Source of the DNA: a bacterium
Lineage (GTDB): Bacteria; Cyanobacteriota; Vampirovibrionia; Gastranaerophilales; Gastranaerophilaceae
DNA length: 64,000 nt
Assembly (NCBI GenBank): GCA_017470245.1
Contig: JAFUEV010000042.1
Span: 18,109-82,108, forward strand
Reading direction: 5' to 3'
Positions within the stretch are counted from its first letter, which is position 1. Every line of letters starts with the position of its first letter. The notes beneath the pieces were generated by a model. The model was not told the origin of the DNA. It ran no database searches and saw only the letters and a program-made list of their open reading frames with translations. The translations under genes were made by a program, and so were the position numbers. This document shows positions 39,989-47,937 of this stretch, piece after piece.

Positions 39989-41101
39989 TTATCCAAGCTT
40001 TCGTTTAAATGTTCTTGCTGCAAGGCTAAGTGTTATTATTGCAATTATTATAAGCGGTATTATATTTATTGCTATATCTTCAAGCCCCATACCTTTTAAA
40101 AAGATTCCTCTTGATAACACCATAAAAAATCTTACAGGATTTAAATATGTTATATATTGTAAAAAGACAGGCATGTCTTCAATCGGTGAAATAAATCCAG
40201 ATAACAAAACAGCAGGCATCATAAATGTCATAACAGAAAGTATTGCTTGCTGCTGAGTATTACATATTGCAGAAATAAAGAGTCCGACACCGACTATTGC
40301 CATAAGAGAAATCAAAATCGAAACAAAGAATAGAATTATAGAACCATTAAAAGGAACGTGGAAAAAGGCTATTACAATTCCGACCATAATCATTGTTAAA
40401 CTCATAGCTATTATTAAAGGCGGTATTGATTTTCCGAGCAGAATTTCAAAAGAGGATAAAGGACTTACAATAAGTTGGTCAAAAGTTCCTAGTTCTCTTT
40501 CTCTTGCTATTGATAATGCCGTTAAAATTAAGGTCGAAACCAGAGAAAGCAGAGCAACAATAACTGTTAAAATATACCATTTGTATTCAAGATTGGGGTT
40601 AAACCAATTTCTTACTGTCGGATTGATTTGAGTTCCTGTGTTTCCTGTTAATTCCGAGTTATATCCTGCAATAATTTGCGTTGCATATCCAGCACCTATG
40701 GCAGCAGAATTAGTTTGTCTGCCGTCTGATATCACAAGTACATTTGTACCTTTTTTTGATTTGATACCTCTTGAAAAATCGTTTGGAATATTTATTCCGA
40801 TTTGAACTTCTTGAGTGTCTAATTTCTTTTGAAATTCTTTTTCGTTTTCTACATAATAGAAGTTTCTAAAACGGTTGGAATTCTCAAATCGGCTTAATAA
40901 TTCTCTGCTTTCAACACTTTGGGAATGGTCTAACACAACTGTATCGATATTTTTTACTTCCATAGTTACGGCATTAGAAAAAATTAATAACTGCATTATT
41001 GGCATCATAATAATTATGCCTCTTGATTTTGGGTCATTCCAAATTGTTATAAATTCTTTTTTCATCAGAGCTAAAACTCTGAGCAAAAAACTTTTAATCA
41101 T
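39989..41101 (-). CDS. ABC-2 type transporter permease (YbhR-like)
   Basis: A 370-aa membrane protein of the ABC-2 permease family: an N-terminal helix, a large external domain (about 45-170) and five C-terminal helices ending in an LARTFKRKLG tail. Motifs include IAREREGTFDQLIVSPL-like RERELGTFDQLIVSPLS (about 215-235). The gene overlaps the next permease by ATGA and is last in a four-gene operon (HlyD, double ATPase, two permeases) matching E. coli ybhGFSR. It likely exports drugs, cations or lipophilic compounds. Confidence 0.85.
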   Translation of the reverse strand: MIKSFLLRVLALMKKEFITIWNDPKSRGIIIMMPIMQLLIFSNAVTMEVKNIDTVVLDHSQSVESRELLSRFENSNRFRNFYYVENEKEFQKKLDTQEVQIGINIPNDFSRGIKSKKGTNVLVISDGRQTNSAAIGAGYATQIIAGYNSELTGNTGTQINPTVRNWFNPNLEYKWYILTVIVALLSLVSTLILTALSIARERELGTFDQLIVSPLSSFEILLGKSIPPLIIAMSLTMIMVGIVIAFFHVPFNGSIILFFVSILISLMAIVGVGLFISAICNTQQQAILSVMTFMMPAVLLSGFISPIEDMPVFLQYITYLNPVRFFMVLSRGIFLKGMGLEDIAINIIPLIIIAIITLSLAARTFKRKLG

Positions 41102-42273
41102 ACTGTTCCTCTTGTCTTGTTCGAGTTAAACGGGACTCCGCTTCGTTCTCGCCATCTGCTCACAGGTAACTCTAATCTCATCTGCGTTTTTTTATAAACC
41201 GCAACAAACAAAATCAAGCCTAATACAGTTAAATAAAAGGCATTTGCTAATCTTATTTCGGGGACACCCCCTGCCATAAATTCACTTTCAATAAAGGCAA
41301 TATAGTATCTGGGCGGAATAACGGCGGTTAGATATTGAAAAAATACAGGCATTGAATTTATCGGAAACATTAACCCAGATAACATCAAGGCAGGCATAAA
41401 TCCCATACTCATCGCAACCATACTTGCCATAAATTGATTTTTTAATACTGTTGAAATTAATAAGCCAATACCTAATGATGTAAATAAAAATATTCCGCTA
41501 ATTAAAAATAATAACAAATAACTGCCTTTAAACGGGATTTTAAAAATACAAACGCAAAGGAAAACATTGAAAGCCATAGATACCATTCCCAAAATAAAGT
41601 AAGGAATGTATTTACCTAAAACAATATGTATTGCTCTGACTTTTGTAGATAAAAGAGCTTCCATTGTACCTCGTTCCCATTCACGTGCAATAACAAGTGA
41701 GGTAAGTAAAATTCCGATTAATGTCATAGTAATAGCAATAGAACCGGGAACTATAAAATAATGTGAGTTTAAATCAGGGTTATACCAGGTTCTGACTTCC
41801 GTATTAATTAGTTGTTTTGGTATTTTCCCCCGATATTTGCTTGTTAAAAGCCATTGATTAGCAATCATATTGGCATAACTTTGAACATAGTTCGCAGTAT
41901 TAACTTCACTTCCGTCTGTTATAATCAGCAAATCAGCTTTCTGTCCTCTTGATAATTTTGTTGAAAAATCATTCGGAATTACTACTGCTCCCTTAATTTT
42001 TGAACGAACAACCGCTGTTTTTATATCTTCCATATTATCAAAATTTATTGAATTAACATATTTTGAATGCCCAAATGATTTTACAAGCGTTGCAACTTCC
42101 GGTGAATTATCGTCATTTTTAATACCCATTGTGATTTTAACTGAATCAAGATTTACACCGTACATATAAATCAGAAAAGATATTATCGGCAAAATAAATG
42201 CGATTACAATACTCGAAGGATCACGAAGTATTTGTTTTATCTCTTTTTTAATTAAGGCTAATAAAATTTTCAT
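41098..42273 (-). CDS. ABC-2 type transporter permease (YbhS-like)
   Basis: The 391-aa paralogue and partner of the next permease, with the same layout: helix, large external loop, five helices. The cytoplasmic coupling segment AREWERGTMEALLSTKVR (about 190-207) faces the ATPase. It overlaps its neighbours at both ends by ATGA, so the four proteins are probably made in balanced amounts. A distinctive C-terminal basic tail (RWRERSGVPFNSNKTRG) extends past the last helix. Confidence 0.85.
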   Translation of the reverse strand: MKILLALIKKEIKQILRDPSSIVIAFILPIISFLIYMYGVNLDSVKITMGIKNDDNSPEVATLVKSFGHSKYVNSINFDNMEDIKTAVVRSKIKGAVVIPNDFSTKLSRGQKADLLIITDGSEVNTANYVQSYANMIANQWLLTSKYRGKIPKQLINTEVRTWYNPDLNSHYFIVPGSIAITMTLIGILLTSLVIAREWERGTMEALLSTKVRAIHIVLGKYIPYFILGMVSMAFNVFLCVCIFKIPFKGSYLLLFLISGIFLFTSLGIGLLISTVLKNQFMASMVAMSMGFMPALMLSGLMFPINSMPVFFQYLTAVIPPRYYIAFIESEFMAGGVPEIRLANAFYLTVLGLILFVAVYKKTQMRLELPVSRWRERSGVPFNSNKTRGTV

Positions 42274-43781
42274 TTTTCACTTCCCTTAATTAAGTTTATA
42301 AAAGCTGTTTCCATATTGTTTGACCCTGCTTTTTGCTTTAATTCATAAGGAGTACCTATTGCAATAGTTTCACCTTTGTAAAAAAGACTTATTCTGTCGC
42401 AATATTCCGCCTCATCCATAAAATGAGTTGTTACAAGAATTGTTACACCTTTCTTTGCCAAAGATGTTATATGATTCCAAAAATCTCTGCGAGTTAAAAC
42501 ATCAACCCCTGATGTAGGTTCATCTAAAAACAACACAGGCGGATTATGAATTAGTGCCGCAGCCATTGAAAGCCTTTGTTTTAAACCTAACGGCAGTTCT
42601 TCTGCTTTTGTATTTTCATATTCTTTTAATCCAAAAACTTCAATTATTTCATTTACTTTTTTATTCTTTTCTAAAATCTTGATACCATAAGCAAGTGCAA
42701 AAAAGTCCAAGTTCTCTTTTACTGTCAAACTTCCGTAAAGAGAAAATTTTTGTGCCATATAACCTAAATTCGCTCTTGCTTTTTCGGGATTTTCCTTTAT
42801 ATCAATTCCCATAATTCTTGCAGTACCTGATGTCGGTCGTGCAAGTCCGCACATCATCTTGAATGAAGTTGATTTTCCGGCACCATTGGGACCAAGTAAA
42901 CCAAAAATTTCACCCTTTTTGATTTTAAAGGTATTATTTTTTACCGCATAAAAATTACCGTATTTTTTTTCTAAATTGTCTGCTTCTACCGTTAATTCTA
43001 CATCAGGGGCATGATAGTCATAATTTTGAGCAATTAGTGATTCTTCTTTATTGTAACCTCCCATCAAGTCAATTACTTTATTTTCAAACTCTTGTGGTGT
43101 TGGTGCTAAATCGTGTGGTTTTCCCTCATAAATTACTTTCCCTCTATCCAAAATAACCGCCGTATCAAAATTATGAGCCTCGTCTAAATATGCAGTTGAC
43201 CATAAAACCGTTGTTTCAGGGGTTATCATTTCTTTAACCATTTTTATTAAATCCCTGCGTGAAATCGGATCAACACCGACAGAGGGCTCATCTAAAAGTA
43301 AAAATTCAGGATTCCCAAGAAGTGTGCAAGCAAGTCCCAATTTTTGTTTCATACCGCCTGATAATGCGCCTGCAAGCCTGTCTTGAAAAGGTGCAAGAGT
43401 TGTAAATTCTAACATTTTATCAAAATCGTGTGTAACACCTTTTAAATCAGCATATAATCTTAAATTTTCAATAACAGTCAAATCTTCATATAAACCAAAC
43501 TTTTGCGGCATATAACCTAGGGGTAAATGTATTTTACCATCCTTAGTATAACCTTCAAGTAATTTGTCTTTTTCAGTGACAGGATTAAAGCCAAGCACAT
43601 TTATTTCACCCTCATTTGGCAACAATAAACCGACTATTGTTCTTAAAAGTGTGGTTTTTCCTGCTCCGTCAGCACCGATTAAACCTGTTATTTTACCTTT
43701 TTCTATATTTAACGACAGATTATTTATTGCAACGGCAGAACCAAATTTTTTAGTTAAATTCTTAATTGTTACCGTCTGCAT
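42270..43781 (-). CDS. ABC transporter with two ATP-binding domains (YbhF-like)
   Basis: A 503-aa protein with two nucleotide-binding domains in tandem. Domain 1 (about 1-240): Walker A GADGAGKTT (Gly-Ala-Asp in place of the usual Gly-Pro-Asn), signature LSGGMKQK and Walker B LLLDEPSVGVD. Domain 2 (about 258-495): Walker A GPNGAGKST, signature LPLGLKQRL (degenerate, LSGGQ lost) and LFLDEPTSGVD. Two non-identical sites suggest one degenerate ATP site. It drives the two adjacent permeases. It overlaps the HlyD gene by 20 bp. Confidence 0.92.
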   Translation of the reverse strand: MQTVTIKNLTKKFGSAVAINNLSLNIEKGKITGLIGADGAGKTTLLRTIVGLLLPNEGEINVLGFNPVTEKDKLLEGYTKDGKIHLPLGYMPQKFGLYEDLTVIENLRLYADLKGVTHDFDKMLEFTTLAPFQDRLAGALSGGMKQKLGLACTLLGNPEFLLLDEPSVGVDPISRRDLIKMVKEMITPETTVLWSTAYLDEAHNFDTAVILDRGKVIYEGKPHDLAPTPQEFENKVIDLMGGYNKEESLIAQNYDYHAPDVELTVEADNLEKKYGNFYAVKNNTFKIKKGEIFGLLGPNGAGKSTSFKMMCGLARPTSGTARIMGIDIKENPEKARANLGYMAQKFSLYGSLTVKENLDFFALAYGIKILEKNKKVNEIIEVFGLKEYENTKAEELPLGLKQRLSMAAALIHNPPVLFLDEPTSGVDVLTRRDFWNHITSLAKKGVTILVTTHFMDEAEYCDRISLFYKGETIAIGTPYELKQKAGSNNMETAFINLIKGSEK

Positions 43782-44640
43782 TATTTTCTTGATTATCCTT
43801 TGAAATTAAATTTATTTTGATAGTAACAGGCATACCCTGTCTTAAATATTCATCAATATCATTGATATAAACTCTAATACGATAAACTAAGTTAGTTCTT
43901 GTATCTGTTGATTGAACTGTCTTTGGAGTAAACTCCGCAACAGGTGAAATATACCCGATTTGACCTTTGTATTCTCTTCTCTTTCCTGTGTTTGGATTTG
44001 TTGTATCTGTATAAACATTTACTTCTTGTCCGTATTTAATATTTCCTAAATCAGTTTCATTAACATAAGCTCTAACCCATACAGGATTAGTTTTTGCCAT
44101 TGTATAAACAGGTTGTCCTTTTGCAACGTTGCTTCCCGGCTCAACAACACGAACCATAATAATACCATCCTCAGGAGCATAAAGTTTTGTATAATCAAGT
44201 TGGTTTTTTGCATAAGCTTTATTTGCCTGTGCTATTTTATATTCTGCAGAAGTTCGATTTTTATTATTAAAAAGGGTTTCTACATCCTGTTCAGATACTG
44301 CACCTGCCTTGCCTAAATTTTTATTTCTTTGATATTTACTTAAAGCATCTTCTTTTATTGCAAGCGTTCTATCTACTTCTGCCGAGGCTTTTTCATATTC
44401 TGATTCATAATCTCTTGAATCCAAAGTGGCAATAAGTTCATCCTTTTGAACAGTATCGCCTTCTTCTTTTTTTAATTCTTTTATTTGTCCGCCTGCAAGA
44501 AAACTTAAATCAATTTGTCTGATTTCAATATTTCCGTATAATGTTAATTCGTTTATAGTTTCCTTATTATTTGACTTATAACAATATGTACAAAGCCCTA
44601 TAAAAATGATTAATATTAATATAACAGCTTTTTTTATCAT
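43762..44640 (-). CDS. HlyD-family membrane fusion protein (YbhG-like)
   Basis: A 292-aa periplasmic adaptor. One N-terminal signal-anchor (AVILILIIFIGLCTYCY), then the lipoyl half-motif pair (IRQIDLSFLAGGQIKELKK; TKLYAPEDGIIMVRVVEPG), a coiled-coil hairpin between them (about 72-130) and a C-terminal beta-barrel domain. It would link the ABC pump to an outer-membrane channel, further evidence of a diderm envelope. First gene of the YbhGFSR-like operon, with a 151-bp divergent intergenic region upstream. Confidence 0.9.
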   Translation of the reverse strand: MIKKAVILILIIFIGLCTYCYKSNNKETINELTLYGNIEIRQIDLSFLAGGQIKELKKEEGDTVQKDELIATLDSRDYESEYEKASAEVDRTLAIKEDALSKYQRNKNLGKAGAVSEQDVETLFNNKNRTSAEYKIAQANKAYAKNQLDYTKLYAPEDGIIMVRVVEPGSNVAKGQPVYTMAKTNPVWVRAYVNETDLGNIKYGQEVNVYTDTTNPNTGKRREYKGQIGYISPVAEFTPKTVQSTDTRTNLVYRIRVYINDIDEYLRQGMPVTIKINLISKDNQENNADGNN

Positions 44641-44824
44641 ATTTACTCCCTAACTTCATTTAACAAGGCATTGATGTATGAAATTATATTTTTGTTTATT
44701 ATAATTATCTTTTGCTATTAATTTTTATTTAAAACCATCGTCGAAATTGTGTCAAATTTATAAAATTGAAGGATAACAAAATTTCTTATTTATGGTTGTT
44801 ATAGTAAATAAAGGAATGGAAAAA

Positions 44825-45958
44825 ATGAAAATATCATCGTTACCAAATACTAATATGTTTCAATTGACAAAAATTCCGTTAAAACATAATAATAAAATAT
44901 CTTTTAATAAAAATGTAACTTCTGAGTTAAAATTAAAATCATTGGATAAAGATACTGTAAGTTTTGGATTTAATCAAGGAAGAGTAGACCCGGATATTCA
45001 GTTATATCGTTGCATAGGTCAATCAGAATATGATAGCTTAATGGCAGGTGAACGTGTATTAAGTTCGGGATATTTAACTTCTGATCCTAAAGGTTGGAAA
45101 GCATATAATTGGAATAGCGGATTTCATGATTTTAAAACCGAGCAAAATTATTTTATAACATTTAAAAAAAATCATTTATTTGTATGTGATGCAAGAGATG
45201 ATGAAGAAGATACAAGATATGTAACTCATTCTTCGTATACACTTGATGATATAGATAATATAAGACGCGGTACTAATGTACACGGCGAGATGGTTTATGC
45301 GGAAAATGATGAGATGATAGTACAAGATATTCAACAAAAGAAACTGGCAATAGCAAATCTGCTTAGTATTCTTAAAACATCATCCAATCCGACTGACAGG
45401 GCAAATGCTTGGGATGAACTTATCAGCTATTCTGTCGAGTTTCCTGAAATAATTTTAAATTTGGTAAAAGATATAGTTGATTTTAATTCGCAAGAGGATG
45501 TTTACGGATATTCAACAATTATTACAAAATATGATTCTCCGGAATATATGGATGAATACCGAAAATGTTTGCATTCATATGTAAGTACGGATATAATGCC
45601 AAGTGTTGATTTTTCTTATCTTATGCATCATGCACAAAAAGAAGATTTGCCTGATATTATGAAAATAATCGATAAAGAGAAAATATATTCAAAACCTGCT
45701 GCTGTAATTTTGGATAGAATATCGGATGAAGATTATGTTATAAATAATCTTCTGGAAGATAATATTAAAAAATTAGATATACTTTGCTATTATTTAAAAG
45801 ATAAAAACAGTGACGGAAAATATAATAATTTATTTTCTATAATTCTCCAAAAAGCACAAAATATTGAAATTGACCCGTATTCTTTTACCGGAGGAATAGC
45901 AAAAGATAGCGTTGTTAGAAAATGTAAAGAACAACTTAGCTCTAAAAGTGATAAATAA
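44825..45958 (+). CDS. Lineage-type protein with possible ADP-ribosyltransferase-like domain
   Basis: The start at 44825 follows GGAATGGAAA. The 377-aa product opens with a polar leader ending in VSFGFNQG, the Gastranaerophilales-type entry. Residues about 55-160 (DIQLYRCIGQSEYDSL, SSGYLTSDPKGW, YFITFKKNHLFV, NVHGEMVYAEND) resemble the R, S-T-S-type and E strands of ART-fold toxins/effectors, though the match is by eye and residue positions are not secured. The C-terminal 200 residues are helical. It may be a host- or competitor-directed effector or an unrelated beta-fold. Low confidence on function. Confidence 0.5.
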   Translation: MKISSLPNTNMFQLTKIPLKHNNKISFNKNVTSELKLKSLDKDTVSFGFNQGRVDPDIQLYRCIGQSEYDSLMAGERVLSSGYLTSDPKGWKAYNWNSGFHDFKTEQNYFITFKKNHLFVCDARDDEEDTRYVTHSSYTLDDIDNIRRGTNVHGEMVYAENDEMIVQDIQQKKLAIANLLSILKTSSNPTDRANAWDELISYSVEFPEIILNLVKDIVDFNSQEDVYGYSTIITKYDSPEYMDEYRKCLHSYVSTDIMPSVDFSYLMHHAQKEDLPDIMKIIDKEKIYSKPAAVILDRISDEDYVINNLLEDNIKKLDILCYYLKDKNSDGKYNNLFSIILQKAQNIEIDPYSFTGGIAKDSVVRKCKEQLSSKSDK

Positions 45959-46043
45959 TCGTCTGAACTATATGTTTGTTTTGATGAATAGACTGTATAA
46001 TCTAACTCTTTATTAAATTAAAAATTATTTTTTTATAATTGAC

Positions 46044-46058
46044 TGATAGTTACTATCA
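46044..46058 (+). promoter_or_regulatory. Operator-like palindrome in the flavodoxin promoter
   Basis: TGATAGT-T-ACTATCA is a perfect 15-bp palindrome between a TTGACT -35 (46039-46044 region) and a TTAATA -10-like site, 34 bases before the ATG. Similar short palindromes in low-GC bacteria are bound by HxlR- or MarR-type redox regulators. The regulator is not in the window. Confidence 0.55.
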
Positions 46059-46091
46059 TGTGTTAATATTTCTGTGAAAAGGAGGGTAACT

Positions 46092-46574
46092 ATGTCTAAA
46101 AATTTGGTTGTGTATTTTTCTGCAAGCGGAGTAACAAAAAAAGTTGCAGAAAATCTTTCAAAAACTGTCAATGCGGATATTTATGAAATTAAACCTGTTG
46201 TGCCGTATACAAAAGCAGATTTGAATTGGATGGATAAAAATTCAAGAAGTACTGTTGAAATGAATAATTATCACTCTCGTCCTGAAATTGTTAAGGATGA
46301 TGTAAAAGTTCAGGATTATGACGTTATTTTCCTTGGCTTCCCTATCTGGTGGTATATTGCACCTACAATTGTAAATACATTTTTGGAAGCTAATGATTTT
46401 ACTAATAAAACAATAGTTCTGTTTGCTACTTCAGGCGGAAGTGATTTTGGAAAAACAGTTGATAATCTTAAATTAAGTGTTTCTGATTCTGCTAAAATCA
46501 TTCAAGGTAAAATTCTTAACCATAATCCTTCGGAAGATGATTTGAAAAAATGGATTGAAAATTTGAAATTATAA
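46092..46574 (+). CDS. Flavodoxin-like FMN protein
   Basis: A 160-aa flavodoxin-fold protein; start chosen by the strong AAGGAGGG site 8 bases upstream. The FMN phosphate loop is VVYFSASGVTKK (residues 6-17) and aromatic cap residues lie in GFPIWWYIAPT (about 84-94), with the second flavin loop in FATSGGSDFG (about 112-121). This subgroup (flavodoxin_4) often acts as an NAD(P)H-linked reductase partner in anaerobes. A palindrome in its promoter hints at redox-responsive control. Followed by a terminator. Confidence 0.88.
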   Translation: MSKNLVVYFSASGVTKKVAENLSKTVNADIYEIKPVVPYTKADLNWMDKNSRSTVEMNNYHSRPEIVKDDVKVQDYDVIFLGFPIWWYIAPTIVNTFLEANDFTNKTIVLFATSGGSDFGKTVDNLKLSVSDSAKIIQGKILNHNPSEDDLKKWIENLKL

Positions 46575-46579
46575 TTATA

Positions 46580-46611
46580 AAAAAAGAGAGGAATAAATCC
46601 TCTCTTTTTCA
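46580..46611. terminator. Bidirectional terminator between flavodoxin and hsp20
   Basis: AAAAAGAGAGGA/TCCTCTCTTTTT is a 12-bp stem around AATAA-type loop, ending in T-run, between converging genes. Confidence 0.88.
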
Positions 46612-46612
46612 T

Positions 46613-47077
46613 TTATTGTATTGTTAATTTTTTGATTTTATCTTTTTCTGTTTCACGTTTTGGAGCATCTATTGTTAATATACCGTGTTCTAATTTGGCA
46701 GTTGTTTTTTCTATATCGATATCTTGCGGGAAATATACTGTTCTTGAAAATTCACCGTAGCGAAATTCTGATTTTCTGAATCCTTTTGTATCTTCTTTGT
46801 GTTCTTCTTCTTTTTTAGCATTAATAGTAATGTGGTTTTTATCTAAATCGATATCGAAGTTTTCCTTCTTTACACCTGGAAGTTCTGCTTTGATAATATA
46901 TTCTTTGTCTTTTTCATGTAATTCAACAGGCATTGCATATTTCTCATTATTGCAAACATCCTCGTCATAAATAAATTCAGGGAATAGACTGTCAAAATTT
47001 CTGTTTAAAATAGAACTGATTTCATCATTTACGGATTTTATAAAACCGTCAGGTGACTTTTTAATTAAGAATTTCAT
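46613..47077 (-). CDS. Small heat shock protein, Hsp20/alpha-crystallin family
   Basis: A 154-aa ATP-independent holdase chaperone. The alpha-crystallin domain covers about 45-140: VELHEKDKEYIIKAELPGVKKENFD, GFRKSEFRYGEFSRTVYFP and KLEHGILTIDAPK, with the GxLxI dimerisation motif. A C-terminal I-x-I/V-like KKLTIQ ends it. Upstream (47213-47239) an 11-bp inverted repeat ATATATACAGT/ACTGTATATAT may be regulatory; no CIRCE element is seen. Confidence 0.92.
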   Translation of the reverse strand: MKFLIKKSPDGFIKSVNDEISSILNRNFDSLFPEFIYDEDVCNNEKYAMPVELHEKDKEYIIKAELPGVKKENFDIDLDKNHITINAKKEEEHKEDTKGFRKSEFRYGEFSRTVYFPQDIDIEKTTAKLEHGILTIDAPKRETEKDKIKKLTIQ

Positions 47078-47212
47078 GATGTTCTCCTTTCGTATTTCAT
47101 ACCTATCATTTCTAACAATTTTATTATTACTCCGTTTTTTGATTATTCCGTTTTTTTTAACAAAAAAATAACATTTGGAAAAATGTTATAAATTTAAAAA
47201 TATGGGTATTAT

Positions 47213-47239
47213 ATATATACAGTTCTATACTGTATATAT
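47213..47239. promoter_or_regulatory. 11-bp inverted repeat upstream of hsp20
   Basis: ATATATACAGT and ACTGTATATAT are perfect inverted copies around five bases, about 135 bp before the hsp20 start. Either an operator or a hairpin; nothing else is recognised in 47078-47285 except the terminator on its right. Confidence 0.35.
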
Positions 47240-47253
47240 TGTTCATTAAAAGT

Positions 47254-47289
47254 ATGAAAGGGGCGACGAGCCCCTTTCATCTTTTTTAG
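47254..47289. terminator. Intrinsic terminator after the secreted protein gene
   Basis: TGAAAGGGGC/GCCCCTTTCA with loop GACGA, a strong GC stem; T-run is better on the plus strand but an ACTTTTA follows on the minus strand, where the adjoining gene ends at 47286. Confidence 0.7.
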
Positions 47290-47921
47290 TGTAGAATTAC
47301 TTTAAATTCCGGTTGTGGTTTCGGTTGCAATTCTATTGAATTAGGTATTCTTTTTTCTATTGTTTTTGTTGTAACAGTTGTCTTTTGTGATACCGGTTTT
47401 GTAACTTCTTTTGTAGTTGTTGTTACTGTTTTATATTCACTTGTTTTTTGAACAGGAATATTATATTCATATCTGTTATATGTAGTTGTGTTATTTACGG
47501 GTGTATATTCTCTTGTTGTAGTTGTAAGCGTAGTCTTATATTCGTTTCTTGCAGGTGTATTATAATTGTATCTGCTATATGTATCGGTGTTTTTAGTGTC
47601 ACCGTTTTTCCATCTGCGCTTTAATTCGGCTTTATCCTTTTTATATTGTTCTTCTATATATGTTTTTTGGGCAGTTAATTCCTGTGTACGTCTGTTAAAT
47701 TCATCAACTTGTTGTGCTCTTATTGACGGACTTATGCCTGAATCAGATAATATTTGAGCTTTTTGTATTTCTATATCTTTAAGTTCGTCATTTATAATAT
47801 TTACCTGAAGTTCTTTAGCTTGTCTTATTTTACTTACCTCTATGTCAAACCAGTTCTTTTCCGCATAACAAACATTTGTTGTAATAAGTGCTATAAAAGT
47901 AAATAATAAAACTTTTTTCAT
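47286..47921 (-). CDS. Secreted coiled-coil protein with Thr-rich tail
   Basis: A 211-aa protein with a clear Sec signal peptide (MKKVLLFTFIALITTNVCYA, cleavage near 20). Residues 25-105 form a Lys/Glu/Gln helical coiled coil (IRQAKELQVNI..., QKTYIEEQYKKDKAELKRRW). The remainder is a low-complexity Thr/Tyr/Asn/Pro stretch with repeated TTTTRE and NRYEYN motifs. It probably lives in the periplasm or at the surface. No family recognised. It begins 17 bases after the stop codon of the alpha-CTD/sigma-4 gene. Confidence 0.7.
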   Translation of the reverse strand: MKKVLLFTFIALITTNVCYAEKNWFDIEVSKIRQAKELQVNIINDELKDIEIQKAQILSDSGISPSIRAQQVDEFNRRTQELTAQKTYIEEQYKKDKAELKRRWKNGDTKNTDTYSRYNYNTPARNEYKTTLTTTTREYTPVNNTTTYNRYEYNIPVQKTSEYKTVTTTTKEVTKPVSQKTTVTTKTIEKRIPNSIELQPKPQPEFKVILH

Positions 47922-47937
47922 TTGTGATTTTTCTCCT

